The notes: generated from the sequence alone by a model not told the origin. 64,000 nucleotides of DNA from Halorubrum laminariae (GCF_024494655.1 NZ_JANHDL010000003.1:1-64000), one strand, 5' to 3'. Shown: positions 1 to 8,185, numbered from the stretch's first letter. Program-made: numbers and translations.

Positions 1-31
1 TGGTTTGTGCCGGAGTTGTCGGCTTCTGCGC

Positions 32-156
32 GCGGGCCGAGGCCCGCTCGCACGGCCCGAGGCGCGTAGCGCCTCGCTGTCCTCTCCGGCCTACTCGCGT
101 CGTCCTTCCGACCGGCGTCGGAAGTCCCCGCTCCTTGAGGCCGGAGGCTCCGCCTC
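32..156. repeat. Cluster of four short palindromes upstream of the response regulator
   Basis: Four hairpins lie close together. There is a 7-bp stem at 32-47, an 8-bp stem with a GTA loop at 58-76, an 8-bp stem with a CGGC loop at 105-124, and a bulged stem at about 137-156. No convincing gene covers positions 1-276, so this stretch is palindrome-rich intergenic DNA. Its architecture resembles the cluster at 27321-27415. Confidence 0.6.
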
Positions 157-244
157 GAAACTGCTGATCAGTTGTCTCGACTGTGGTCAGCGTGACCCTC
201 ACGTCGGAGATCTGTCCCCGGTTCGCCGGTGCGCGAATCCGCGC

Positions 245-250
245 GCTTTA
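245..250 (+). promoter_or_regulatory. TATA-like box for the CheY-like gene
   Basis: GCTTTA is centred about 29 nt upstream of the ATG at 277. This spacing is typical of leaderless haloarchaeal transcripts and favours that ATG over an upstream in-frame ATG at 229. Confidence 0.5.
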
Positions 251-276
251 TGCCACCCACGCGCTCATCCGCGGAC

Positions 277-636
277 ATGACCCAGCGGGTGCTCGTCGTC
301 GACGATTCGGCCTTCCAGCGGACCGTGGTTCGGGATGCGTTGGAGGATCCCTTCGAGGTCGTCGGCGAGGCGGAAAACGGTGCGGAGGCGGTGGAACTGT
401 TTGAGGCGTACGAGCCCGACGCGGTGTCGATGGACGTTGTCATGCCAGAGATGACCGGAATCGAGGCGACGGCAGCGATCAAGGACCGCTGGCCTGACGC
501 GGTGATCGTGATGTGCACGAGCGTCGATCAACAGGAGAAAATGATGGAGGCGGTCAAAGCCGGCGCTGACGGCTACGTGACGAAACCCGTCGACGCCGAC
601 GAGTTGGTCCCCGAGTTCGAGAGTCACTTCGGGTGA
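277..636 (+). CDS. CheY-like single-domain response regulator
   Basis: The 119-residue protein is a stand-alone receiver domain with no output domain. The acidic pair is D9/D10, the phospho-acceptor is D53 in the segment SMDVVMPEM, the switch residue is T81 or S82, and the conserved lysine is K103 in VTKP. It would be phosphorylated by a histidine kinase, either in chemotaxis or in another signalling path. No che genes lie beside it, so a dedicated chemotaxis role is not shown. The start is chosen from the TATA-like box 29 nt upstream. Confidence 0.93.
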   Translation: MTQRVLVVDDSAFQRTVVRDALEDPFEVVGEAENGAEAVELFEAYEPDAVSMDVVMPEMTGIEATAAIKDRWPDAVIVMCTSVDQQEKMMEAVKAGADGYVTKPVDADELVPEFESHFG

Positions 637-651
637 CAGGAATCGGGACTG

Positions 652-1032
652 TCAGACCGGGTCGAACGACCGCAGCACCGACGCCAGCGCGCTCGCGAGC
701 TCCTCGAAGCGGTCGATCTCCATCGAGTCGGTTGTCACCCACACGCCGTGATCTCCAGCGATCACCCGCGTGAGATAGCCGTTCTCGAACACGCGTACGG
801 TGAACAGGTAGTCTCCGAGTTGGGTGTTCGCGTACATGGACTGAGAGTGGAACCCCTGCCGCTCGTTCTCCGCGAAGCCGACGAGGTCGGCCGTCTGGCT
901 CAGGTCGCTGCGGAGGTACAGCTGTTCGATCTCGTCTTCGGTGAAGTACGTCAGGCTCCGGAGTTCGTCACCGATGGCCGTTCGCGCCGCGCTGAGCAAC
1001 TCGTCGACGTTGTCGTCTGCTGGGCGTGACAT
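652..1032 (-). CDS. Conserved haloarchaeal protein of unknown function
   Basis: This acidic 126-residue soluble protein starts MSRPADD. It shows alternating helix and strand character and no membrane segment. I see no catalytic motif. It converges with the response regulator, with 15 nt between stop codons. A nearby upstream ATG at 1059 would add nine residues, but MSRPADD is the more natural start. It resembles small uncharacterised haloarchaeal families; no function is assigned. Confidence 0.75.
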   Translation of the reverse strand: MSRPADDNVDELLSAARTAIGDELRSLTYFTEDEIEQLYLRSDLSQTADLVGFAENERQGFHSQSMYANTQLGDYLFTVRVFENGYLTRVIAGDHGVWVTTDSMEIDRFEELASALASVLRSFDPV

Positions 1033-1187
1033 AGATTGACATTCTGTCGTCGGATACATGAGCGTATGGGTGGCCGCAGAACCGACCGCACCCGGAACTC
1101 GGCCGTCTGTACGCCGACTCCGCCTGCACCCGCCCGGATTTGTCCGAGAATCCGTTCGAGTTCCCGATCGGCCGTCACGGAGGGACA

Positions 1188-1197
1188 GAGTTTAGCG
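1188..1197 (+). promoter_or_regulatory. TATA-like box for aglJ
   Basis: GAGTTTAGCG is centred about 28 nt upstream of the ATG at 1221. It supports that start over the TTG at 1140. Confidence 0.5.
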
Positions 1198-1220
1198 ACT
1201 CCCCCGACATCGACCCGCTA

Positions 1221-2285
1221 ATGAGCGACTTCGACGACGTCTGCGTCCTGTTGCCCACGATGGACGAGGTCGAGACCGTCGCGCGCGTCGTCGAGGACTT
1301 CCGCGAGGCCGGACTCGACGAGATTCTCGTGATCGACGGCGGGTCGACGGACGGGACGCGTGCGGCCGCCAGCGAGTCCGGCGCGCGCGTCGTCGAACAG
1401 TCCGGACGCGGCAAGGGTCAGGCCGTTCGCGAGGCTGTCCGCGACCACGTCGATGCCCCCTACGTCGTGATGGCTGACGCGGACGCAACCTACGACGCGG
1501 CCGATGTCGACGCGATGCTCGAACCCCTCCTCGCCGGCGAGGCCGACCACGTCATCGGGAACCGGTTCGCGGACATGCGACCGGGAGCGATGACGCGGCT
1601 GAACCGGATCGGGAACCGATTGATCAACGCCGCGTTCCGCGCCATCCACGGTGAGCGGTACCGCGATATCCTCTCCGGCTATCGCGCGTTCACGCGTGAA
1701 TCGTTCCTGCGGCTCCACCTCACTGCTGACGGGTTCGGCATCGAGACAGAGATGGCGGTCGAATGCGTGAAAAACCGGGATCGGGTGGCCGTCGTCCCGA
1801 TCACCTACCGCGAGCGCCCCGGCGGCTCCGCGACGAACCTCCACCCGATCCGCGACGGCGGCGTGATAATCATCGAGTTGTACCGGAAGGCCAAGACCAA
1901 CAACCCCCTGTTTTACTTCGGGAGCCTCGGTGCCGTTTCGACTGGTTTCGGTGCGATGCTGACCGCCTACGTGCTTTACCGCTGGTTCGTGCACGGCGAG
2001 GCCCATCAGATCGTCGCCATCGGCGCGGTCGGCGCGGCAATCTTGGGGATCCAACTGCTCGTGTTCGGCGTGCTCGCCGACATGATCCTGTCGCTACACC
2101 GCGAGCAGGTGACGCGCTACGAGCGGGCACTGGCCGAGCGGCCGGCGGCGCAGTCGTCGGATTCGCCGTCGACCGCCGACGCGGAGGAGACGCGTGGGGC
2201 GGTGGGCGACGGTGGGGCCGATGGAGATGACGAGAGGGGGAACGACCACAGCGCCGACACCGCCGACGACGCGTCGGGGAAGTGA
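1221..2285 (+). CDS. aglJ: Glycosyltransferase family 2, AglJ-type (S-layer N-glycosylation)
   Basis: The 354-residue protein is a membrane-anchored GT-A glycosyltransferase. The N-terminal catalytic domain carries VLLPTMDEVETV, the nucleotide-sugar region ILVIDGGSTDGT, and a DADA motif (metal/nucleotide-sugar binding). After it come two hydrophobic segments at roughly residues 230-310. The family includes AglJ, which adds the first hexose to dolichol phosphate in Haloferax S-layer glycosylation. The C-terminal 60 residues are a low-complexity Asp/Gly/Ala tail. No other agl genes are nearby, which is usual for aglJ. Assignment to AglJ rather than a dolichol-phosphate glucosyltransferase is by resemblance. 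Confidence 0.85.
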   Translation: MSDFDDVCVLLPTMDEVETVARVVEDFREAGLDEILVIDGGSTDGTRAAASESGARVVEQSGRGKGQAVREAVRDHVDAPYVVMADADATYDAADVDAMLEPLLAGEADHVIGNRFADMRPGAMTRLNRIGNRLINAAFRAIHGERYRDILSGYRAFTRESFLRLHLTADGFGIETEMAVECVKNRDRVAVVPITYRERPGGSATNLHPIRDGGVIIIELYRKAKTNNPLFYFGSLGAVSTGFGAMLTAYVLYRWFVHGEAHQIVAIGAVGAAILGIQLLVFGVLADMILSLHREQVTRYERALAERPAAQSSDSPSTADAEETRGAVGDGGADGDDERGNDHSADTADDASGK

Positions 2286-2350
2286 CGCGGCTCGCTGCTG
2301 GGGAGACTGACGCGGGCTCGCTGCTGATTCTGTATCGCCCGCGAGCCCCA

Positions 2351-2360
2351 TAGTTTATGT
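2351..2360 (+). promoter_or_regulatory. TATA-like box for the AI-2E family transporter gene
   Basis: TAGTTTATGT lies about 27 nt before the ATG at 2383 and supports that start. Confidence 0.5.
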
Positions 2361-2382
2361 CGACTCACGGAGACGAGCGGCC

Positions 2383-3501
2383 ATGGACGAAAAGCGGTTC
2401 GTCATCGCAATCTTCGGCCTCGTCATCGCCCTCCTCGTCGGATTCATCGGCTACCGGTTCGTCGCGCCGCTCACCGTCGCGGTGTTCCTGTACTACTCGA
2501 CCCGGCGGCTGTTCCGGAATCTCGCTCGCTTCAGACTGCCTGCACGCGCTCGGGCGGTCCTCTCGCTGTCGCTCATCGGTGTGCCGCTGATCGGGCTGTT
2601 GGGGTACACAGTGCTTCTCGTCTTACTCGAGGCTCGTCGATTCATCGAACGATACCCTGTCGCCGAGACGGTCGGACCGGAGAACTCGTGGGTCGCCGAC
2701 CTCGCCGCGCTCTCGAACCCGACGTTCGAGGGACTCGTCGCGGCGTACCGGTCGGGGCAGTTCGACCCGCTCATCGAGTTCGTCTCCGAGCAAGCGCCGC
2801 TGCTCGCGAGCACGCTCTCGGGGCTCGCGCTCAACCTCCTCATCACGATCGTCGTCACGTACTACCTGCTCCTCGACGGCTCGAAGTTCCACGAGTGGCT
2901 GCTCACGTTCGACGACGACGCGATCGTCCGCGAGTACCTCGAGGCCGCAGACGAGGAGCTTGAGGCGGTGTTGTACGGAAACCTGCTCAACGTCATCGCC
3001 ATCTCGATCATCGCAGTCGTGACCTACACCGGGTACAACGTGATCGCCCCGGCCGCAGTCGAGATCCCGTATCCGGCGCTCGCCGGTGCGCTCACGGGGG
3101 TCGCGAGCCTGATTCCGGTGATCGGGATGAAAATCGTGTACATCCCGCTGGCGGCGATAACCGCGATCCAGCCGATTCTCTCGGAAGAGCTTTCACTGCT
3201 CGCGTATGTCGCGGGCTTCCTCGTTGTCGCCGCGATCGTGGTCGACACCATCCCCGACATAGTCCTCCGCCCGTACTTCAGCGGGAAGACGACCCACGTC
3301 GGACTCCTCATGCTCGCGTACATCTTCGGTCCCGTCGTGTTCGGGTTCCACGGACTGTTCCTCGCGCCCATCATCCTCGTGTTGGCGCTCACGTTCGCCG
3401 ACACGGCGCTGATCCGTCTGCTCGGCGGAGAGCGAGACGACGGCGACGACGAACCGGGCCGGACTGTGTCCGCCGGGCAGCGTCGACTCAACGACTTCTG
3501 A
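2383..3501 (+). CDS. AI-2E family transporter (PF01594)
   Basis: The 372-residue integral membrane protein has about eight hydrophobic helices. Two lie at the N-terminus (residues 7-45), then there is a soluble loop of about 80 residues and a C-terminal block of five or six helices. This is the layout of the AI-2E/PerM family. Members have been linked to autoinducer export or Na+/H+ antiport; the substrate here is unknown. The C-terminus ends in a short polar tail (GGERDDGDDEPGR). It is probably transcribed alone. Confidence 0.88.
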   Translation: MDEKRFVIAIFGLVIALLVGFIGYRFVAPLTVAVFLYYSTRRLFRNLARFRLPARARAVLSLSLIGVPLIGLLGYTVLLVLLEARRFIERYPVAETVGPENSWVADLAALSNPTFEGLVAAYRSGQFDPLIEFVSEQAPLLASTLSGLALNLLITIVVTYYLLLDGSKFHEWLLTFDDDAIVREYLEAADEELEAVLYGNLLNVIAISIIAVVTYTGYNVIAPAAVEIPYPALAGALTGVASLIPVIGMKIVYIPLAAITAIQPILSEELSLLAYVAGFLVVAAIVVDTIPDIVLRPYFSGKTTHVGLLMLAYIFGPVVFGFHGLFLAPIILVLALTFADTALIRLLGGERDDGDDEPGRTVSAGQRRLNDF

Positions 3502-3560
3502 GTCGGATCGCGGTGCGAACGCGTCCCGTCGATCTCGACCGCGCTCCCGTCCGTGAAAAG

Positions 3561-3569
3561 AGATATACC
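3561..3569 (+). promoter_or_regulatory. TATA-like box for the tubulin-like gene
   Basis: AGATATACC is centred 29 nt before the ATG at 3594. A perfect palindrome, CCGGTC-AAC-GACCGG, follows directly at 3571-3585, near the expected transcription start. Confidence 0.6.
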
Positions 3570-3593
3570 GCCGGTCAACGACCGGTGTGACAT

Positions 3594-4739
3594 ATGCGTG
3601 TACACGCCATCGGCCTCGGCGGTGCCGGGGGCCGGATCGTCGATCGATTCGCGGCCGACCACGACGGGGAGCGGTTCCTCCACGGCGTCAGCGCGTTCGA
3701 CACCGACGCGGCCGCGCTCGGCGACCTGCAGTCGCTAGACGAGTCGCGGCGGTACTGCTTCGGTGACGCCGCGGGCGGAGACGGGCTCGACGGCGACCTC
3801 CACGCGGCGCGTCGCCTCGGCGACGCACACGCCAGCGAACTTGGCCGGGAGATGGACGACCAGCGCCCGTCGGTCGCGGATGCGTTCCTGATCGCCGTCG
3901 GCCTCGGCGGCGGCGCGGGTGCCGGCGTCGCCCCCGCTCTCGCCGAGGAACTGATGCGGCTCTACGACACGCCAGTGTACGCGCTCGGACTCCTCCCGAC
4001 GCCGGCGGAGTCGGAGCCGACCCCGATCGACCCGGCCACGGCCGGATCGGCGGCACCCGAGGAGCGACCGCCAGAGCGACCGCTGGCCGAGAAGAACGCG
4101 GCGCGAACGCTTGAAGCCCTCTCCGAGCGCTGTTCAGCGATGTTCCCGTTCGACAACGACGCGTGGCTCCGGCCCGGAGAAGATCTCACCGGGGTGCGAG
4201 ACCGCCTGAACGGCGTCGTCGCCGATCGGGTCGCGGCGCTGTTCGGCGCGGGCGAGTCGGACGACGCCGAATCGACGCCACAGCAGGTGCTCGACGCGAG
4301 CGACGTGGCGCGAGCGGTCGGCGGCGACGGCGAGATCGCATCGATCGGGTACGCGACGCAGACGGTCGATCCCCCCGAGACGGAATCCCGGTTCGGGCTC
4401 GGGCTGTTCGGGTCCGCGGAGCCGGCGAAGGTGGACACGAGCGCGGCGGTGTCGGCGATCGAGACGACGATCCGAAAAGCGGTCCGCGGGAAGGGCACCG
4501 TCGAGGTTCGGGAGGGGCGGGCCGACCGGACGCTGCTCGTGGTCGGCGGTCCGCCCCCATGGCTCAACCGCGAGGCGATCGCCGACGGCCGGCGGTGGCT
4601 CGCCGAAGAGACCGGCTCGGGCGCGATCTTGAGCGGCGACGCGCCCGTCCCGGATGGCGAGGAGGTGTTCTCGGTGGTGGTGCGGTCGGGGATCGACGAG
4701 CCCGAGCGGATCCGCGAGATCCGAGAGGCCATCCGGTGA
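3594..4739 (+). CDS. Divergent tubulin/FtsZ-like GTPase (non-canonical CetZ relative)
   Basis: The 381-residue protein opens with a nucleotide-binding loop, IGLGGAGGRIVDRF, and has GGGAGAG at residues 105-111, matching the GGGTGTG tubulin/FtsZ signature with both Thr replaced by Ala. A loop at about 140-160 is rich in Pro and Glu. Archaeal FtsZ1/2 act in division and CetZ in cell shape; this is neither in length nor in motif and fits the non-canonical FtsZ-like group seen in haloarchaea. It may bind GTP without normal polymerisation. The last 80 residues are mixed alpha/beta. It is monocistronic with its own promoter. Confidence 0.75.
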   Translation: MRVHAIGLGGAGGRIVDRFAADHDGERFLHGVSAFDTDAAALGDLQSLDESRRYCFGDAAGGDGLDGDLHAARRLGDAHASELGREMDDQRPSVADAFLIAVGLGGGAGAGVAPALAEELMRLYDTPVYALGLLPTPAESEPTPIDPATAGSAAPEERPPERPLAEKNAARTLEALSERCSAMFPFDNDAWLRPGEDLTGVRDRLNGVVADRVAALFGAGESDDAESTPQQVLDASDVARAVGGDGEIASIGYATQTVDPPETESRFGLGLFGSAEPAKVDTSAAVSAIETTIRKAVRGKGTVEVREGRADRTLLVVGGPPPWLNREAIADGRRWLAEETGSGAILSGDAPVPDGEEVFSVVVRSGIDEPERIREIREAIR

Positions 4740-4807
4740 GTAGCTGCCTGAGTAGCTGCGATCACCACCGCCCGAGTAGCCACGACTTTCCCTCCCGCAG
4801 ATCCGAC

Positions 4808-4817
4808 TTGATTAACC
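4808..4817 (+). promoter_or_regulatory. TATA-like box supporting the GTG start at 4840
   Basis: TTGATTAACC is centred about 28 nt upstream of the GTG. Confidence 0.45.
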
Positions 4818-4839
4818 CGATGCGGCGCACACAGACTGT

Positions 4840-5574
4840 GTGACCAGCCACGCCGATCTCGGCTTCGATATCGACATCCGCGACACGGACGCGGTCGCCG
4901 ACCGGCGCGACGAACTCGTCGCCGCCGTCCGTGACCACGCCGGACAGATCGCCTACCAACTCGCGCGGCTTCAGGGCGGTGACTACGGTCGACAGGCGTT
5001 GTCGACGCCCGGCGGCGAGTGGACGGTCAAACACGAGGCCGGCGAGCTCGAGTTCCTTCTGTTCTCGCCGACCTCTGGCTCCGACGTGTACGTGGTCTCG
5101 ACGAAGCAGCCGCCGGACCCCGGAGCCCTCGCGACCGCCCTCGCCGACTACCCGAACGTCGTCGCCGCGTGGAACGACCACGTCGCGTCGCTGTCCGGCG
5201 TGCTCGACGACGTGAGCGCCGACTTCCCCGAGCCCGACTCCACGGACGGCCTCGTCGCCGAGCGCGACCGCGTGCTCGACGCGATCCGCGACGCCTGCTC
5301 GGTGATGGCCGGCGAGATCTACCGGTACGAGGGCGACGAGTACGGAACGTTCACCTCCCGCGTCGACGGCGACCGATGGGAGTTGAAGTGGGACGAGGGG
5401 ACGGTGTCGTACCTCCGTGTCGGAGGCACCGGCGGCTGCTACCTCCTCTCGCAGTACGAGGCTCCGTCGGCGCTCGACGTCCGCGAGTACGCCGAGCCGT
5501 TCCGCGGGTTCGTCGACGCGTACAACGAGTTCGTCGCCGACGCCGAAAGCGACCTCGCCGCCGTCGACCTGTAG
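4840..5574 (+). CDS. Conserved haloarchaeal protein with two tandem copies of one domain
   Basis: The 244-residue soluble acidic protein is built from two related halves, about residues 22-118 and 141-238. Each begins with RD(E/R)(L/V) and an amphipathic helix. An aromatic-rich beta segment follows (GEWTVKHEAGELEF in the first, DRWELKWDEGTVSY in the second), and each half ends in a helix with an A(W/Y)N motif. No catalytic residues stand out. The GTG start is supported by a TATA-like box 28 nt upstream. Function unknown. Confidence 0.8.
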   Translation: MTSHADLGFDIDIRDTDAVADRRDELVAAVRDHAGQIAYQLARLQGGDYGRQALSTPGGEWTVKHEAGELEFLLFSPTSGSDVYVVSTKQPPDPGALATALADYPNVVAAWNDHVASLSGVLDDVSADFPEPDSTDGLVAERDRVLDAIRDACSVMAGEIYRYEGDEYGTFTSRVDGDRWELKWDEGTVSYLRVGGTGGCYLLSQYEAPSALDVREYAEPFRGFVDAYNEFVADAESDLAAVDL

Positions 5575-5598
5575 CGGGTCGCAGTCGCCTCGACAGGC

Positions 5599-5823
5599 TC
5601 ACCCGTCGGCCGACGGCCGAAACGCCCCGAACGCGTACTCCAGCCCGAACATGACGACCGCCATCGTCAGGGCGCGAACGAGGAGGAGTTCGCCGCTCGA
5701 CAGCAGACCGAAACCGAGAACGCCGACGGCCGCAGACGCGCCAAGCAGGGCCGCGTAGCGCCCGCGGGAGAGCCCTCGAACCCACTCGTCGCCCCGGTCG
5801 TAGAGCCGCTTCGCGGTGTTCAT
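5599..5823 (-). CDS. Small two-helix membrane protein
   Basis: The 74-residue protein has a basic N-terminus (MNTAKRLYDRGDEW) and two hydrophobic segments, about residues 23-41 and 46-66. Such small haloarchaeal membrane proteins are common and mostly uncharacterised. It converges with the upstream duplicated-domain gene and diverges from purK. The much longer reading frame that contains it is antisense to purK and is not believed. Confidence 0.65.
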   Translation of the reverse strand: MNTAKRLYDRGDEWVRGLSRGRYAALLGASAAVGVLGFGLLSSGELLLVRALTMAVVMFGLEYAFGAFRPSADG

Positions 5824-5883
5824 ACGTAGCGGAGACGCCCCCGAACTGATACCTGTTCCGGAGGCGCGGCAGCGCTTCGGTGT

Positions 5884-5966
5884 CGTGTCCGATGTCGCTT
5901 TCGCGTCCGATATCGCTCGCGTCCGGCCTTTCTCGCGTCCGATATCTCTCCCGTGTCCGGCCTCTC
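5884..5966. repeat. Imperfect tandem repeat of about 33 nt upstream of purK
   Basis: A core TCGCGTCCGATATC recurs. Copies of 32 and 34 nt lie at 5901-5932 and 5933-5966, and a partial copy at 5884-5900. It sits between the divergent small membrane gene and the purK promoter. Confidence 0.6.
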
Positions 5967-6012
5967 TCGCAGATCTATCCACGTTCGTGCATAGGACTTC
6001 ACCCAATGTGGG

Positions 6013-6021
6013 AATATTTAT
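6013..6021 (+). promoter_or_regulatory. TATA box for purK
   Basis: AATATTTAT is centred 32 nt before the ATG at 6049. Confidence 0.6.
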
Positions 6022-6048
6022 GCAGTGACGTTCGGTACGCGGCCGTGT

Positions 6049-7230
6049 ATGTCGATCACTCTGCCGGGACCGACGCTCGGCGTCGTCGGCGGCGGACAGC
6101 TGGGCCGGATGATGGGCGAGGCGGTCGCGCGCCTCGGCGTCGAGGTCGTCGTGTTGGACCCGACGCCCGACTGTCCGGCGAGCCCCGTCGTGAGCGATCA
6201 GATCGTCGCCGACTTCGACGACGCCGACGCGGTCCACGAGCTCGCGAGCCGCGTCGACGCGCTCACCTTCGAGATCGAACTGGCCGACCCCGACGTGCTG
6301 ACGGCTGCGAGCGAGGAACACGACGTGCCCGTTCAGCCCGACCCGGACACGCTCCGGACGATCCAGGACAAGCTGGTTCAAAAGGAGGCACTGCAAGACG
6401 CCGGAATTCCCGTTCCCGAGTTCGTTCCCGTCGCGACGGCCGAGGGGCTCGAACGCGTCGTCGAGGAGTTCGGCGGCGTGATGCTGAAGGCCCGCGAAGG
6501 CGGGTACGACGGGCGGGGGAACGTTCCGGTCGAATCGCCAGACGACGCGGCCGACGCGCTCGATTCGATCGGCGGCGACGCGATGGCCGAGGAGTTCCTC
6601 GACTTCGAGCGCGAGATTGCCGTGATGGGACTGAAGGGGGCCGACGGCGAGACGCGGACCTACCCCGTCACGGAGACGATCCACCGCGAGGAGATCCTCC
6701 GCGAGAGCGTCGTGCCGGCCCGTAGCGACGACCCGGTGATCGCCGAGGCGGAGGCGGTCGCGGACGACGTCCTGTCGCTGCTCGACGGGCGGGGAGTTTA
6801 CGGGATCGAACTGTTCGAGACCCGCGAGGAGGAGGTGTTGGTCAACGAGATCGCACCGCGTCCGCACAACTCCGGGCACTGGACGATCGAGGGAGCGGCG
6901 ACCTCCCAGTTCGAGAACCACGTCCGCGCCGTTCTCGGCTGGCCGCTCGGCCCGACCGACCTCGTCGCCCCCGCGGTCACGGCGAACGCCCTCGGCGACG
7001 TGGATGAGACCCAGCCGGCGACACTCCGCGGCGTCGAGAGTGTGATCGCCGCGCCCGACGCCGCCCTCCATTGGTACGGCAAAGAGGACGTGCGCCCGCT
7101 CCGGAAGATGGGACACCTGACGGTGACCGGGGAGGACGGCGAAAGCGAGGCTGACGGCGAAGCCGACCGCGACGCGCTGCTCTCGCGTGCGCGAGAACTA
7201 CGCGACGGATTGACCTTCCGCGACGCGTGA
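6049..7230 (+). CDS. purK: N5-carboxyaminoimidazole ribonucleotide synthase
   Basis: The 393-residue ATP-grasp enzyme converts aminoimidazole ribonucleotide, ATP and bicarbonate to N5-CAIR in purine synthesis. The N-terminal pre-ATP-grasp domain has the PurK start LGVVGGGQLGRMM. The ATP-grasp core includes DKLVQKE, GYDGRGN and the metal site NEIAPRPHNSGHWTIE. The last 25 residues are an acidic extension rich in E, G and D. The next gene is purE, the partner mutase, about 300 nt downstream with its own promoter. The start is set by the TATA box and the conserved N-terminus. Confidence 0.96.
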   Translation: MSITLPGPTLGVVGGGQLGRMMGEAVARLGVEVVVLDPTPDCPASPVVSDQIVADFDDADAVHELASRVDALTFEIELADPDVLTAASEEHDVPVQPDPDTLRTIQDKLVQKEALQDAGIPVPEFVPVATAEGLERVVEEFGGVMLKAREGGYDGRGNVPVESPDDAADALDSIGGDAMAEEFLDFEREIAVMGLKGADGETRTYPVTETIHREEILRESVVPARSDDPVIAEAEAVADDVLSLLDGRGVYGIELFETREEEVLVNEIAPRPHNSGHWTIEGAATSQFENHVRAVLGWPLGPTDLVAPAVTANALGDVDETQPATLRGVESVIAAPDAALHWYGKEDVRPLRKMGHLTVTGEDGESEADGEADRDALLSRARELRDGLTFRDA

Positions 7231-7265
7231 GGCCCGAGACGGATTGGTCCTCCGCGACGCGTGAG
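7202..7265. repeat. Tandem duplication of the 3' end of purK
   Basis: The last codons of purK (7202-7231) recur immediately downstream at 7236-7265, with 26 of 30 positions identical, including the TGA. The second copy is outside the gene. Confidence 0.7.
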
Positions 7266-7351
7266 TTTGTCCGGGCCACACTCGCGTTCGACGAGGGCGG
7301 TGGCGCGCCTGCGAGCGCCCGATAGGGCGCGAGGAGCCCGCGAGGGAGGGA

Positions 7352-7391
7352 AGGGGCGGCCGCGATGCGGTGCGGGTCCGCGGCCGCCCCT
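7352..7391. repeat. 13-bp perfect inverted repeat between purK and purE
   Basis: The arms at 7352-7364 and 7379-7391 are perfect complements and all G/C except the outer pair. The loop is 14 nt. It could form a strong hairpin in RNA or DNA, but no T-run follows. Confidence 0.7.
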
Positions 7392-7409
7392 GACCGAGGT
7401 TGGGGAGGA

Positions 7410-7460
7410 GTGAGGCGGTGCAGAGGTGTGAGGCGGTGCAGAGTGTGAGGCGGTGCGGCG
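7410..7460. repeat. Three tandem copies of a 16-18 nt repeat before purE
   Basis: GTGAGGCGGTGCAGAG occurs at 7410-7425 and 7428-7443. A diverged third copy is at 7445-7460. The array ends 40 nt before the purE TATA-like box. Confidence 0.75.
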
Positions 7461-7499
7461 ACGGATTTCGACGACGCAACGAGACGCATTCGGCACTTC

Positions 7500-7507
7500 C
7501 TTATCTC
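7500..7507 (+). promoter_or_regulatory. TATA-like box for purE
   Basis: CTTATCTC lies about 25 nt before the ATG at 7528. Confidence 0.45.
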
Positions 7508-7527
7508 CGACCGCCGAAACCGCGCAC

Positions 7528-8136
7528 ATGCCCAGCGTTCAGGACCTCATCGACCGACTCGAATCGGAGGCCGAATCGGACGCGGACCCGGAGACGACCC
7601 CGGACGTGGGAATCATCATGGGCTCTGACTCCGACCTCCCGACCATGGAAGGGGCGTACGACGCGCTCGACGAACTCGGGTTCGCAGAGCAGACGGACTT
7701 CACCGACGCGCCCGACTCGCGGTTCACCTACGAGAGCTACGTGGTCTCCGCGCACCGCACCCCCGAACTCATGTACGCCTACGGCGAGACGGCGGCCGCC
7801 CGCGGGCTCGACGTGATAATCGCCGGCGCGGGCGGGAAGTCGGCCGACCTCCCGAACATGACCGCCTCCATCGCGTACCCGATCCCCGTGATCGGCGTGC
7901 CCGTGCAGGAGAAATCGGTCGACTCTGTCATCGGGATGCCCACCGGCGCGCCGATCGTCGCCGTCGACGCCGGCAAGTCGTTCAACGCCGGGCTCTCGGC
8001 CGCGCAGGTGCTCGCACGCGAGCACGACGCGATCGAAGAGCGGTTGATAGCGTACCACGAGGACCTGAAGGGCGGCGTCGCCGACGTGTCTGCGGACCTC
8101 CACGACCTCGGCATCGACGGGTTCCGCGAGCGATAA
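7528..8136 (+). CDS. purE: 5-(carboxyamino)imidazole ribonucleotide mutase
   Basis: The 202-residue enzyme rearranges N5-CAIR to CAIR. The class I PurE signatures are visible: GIIMGSDSDLPTM, SAHRTPELM with the catalytic His, and GAGGKSADLPNMTA. An N-terminal leader of about 28 acidic residues precedes the catalytic domain, as in other haloarchaea. It pairs with purK upstream. The ATG is chosen because the TATA-like box lies 25 nt before it. Confidence 0.96.
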   Translation: MPSVQDLIDRLESEAESDADPETTPDVGIIMGSDSDLPTMEGAYDALDELGFAEQTDFTDAPDSRFTYESYVVSAHRTPELMYAYGETAAARGLDVIIAGAGGKSADLPNMTASIAYPIPVIGVPVQEKSVDSVIGMPTGAPIVAVDAGKSFNAGLSAAQVLAREHDAIEERLIAYHEDLKGGVADVSADLHDLGIDGFRER

Positions 8137-8185
8137 CGCGCGCGTCGCCCGGCATCTCTTCGGTCGCACCCGACGCAACTGCTCC

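Noticed and set aside
5824-7116. Long upstream extension of the 74-residue membrane protein gene, antisense to purK
   Set aside because: The extension is the shadow of purK; only the last 74 codons look real.
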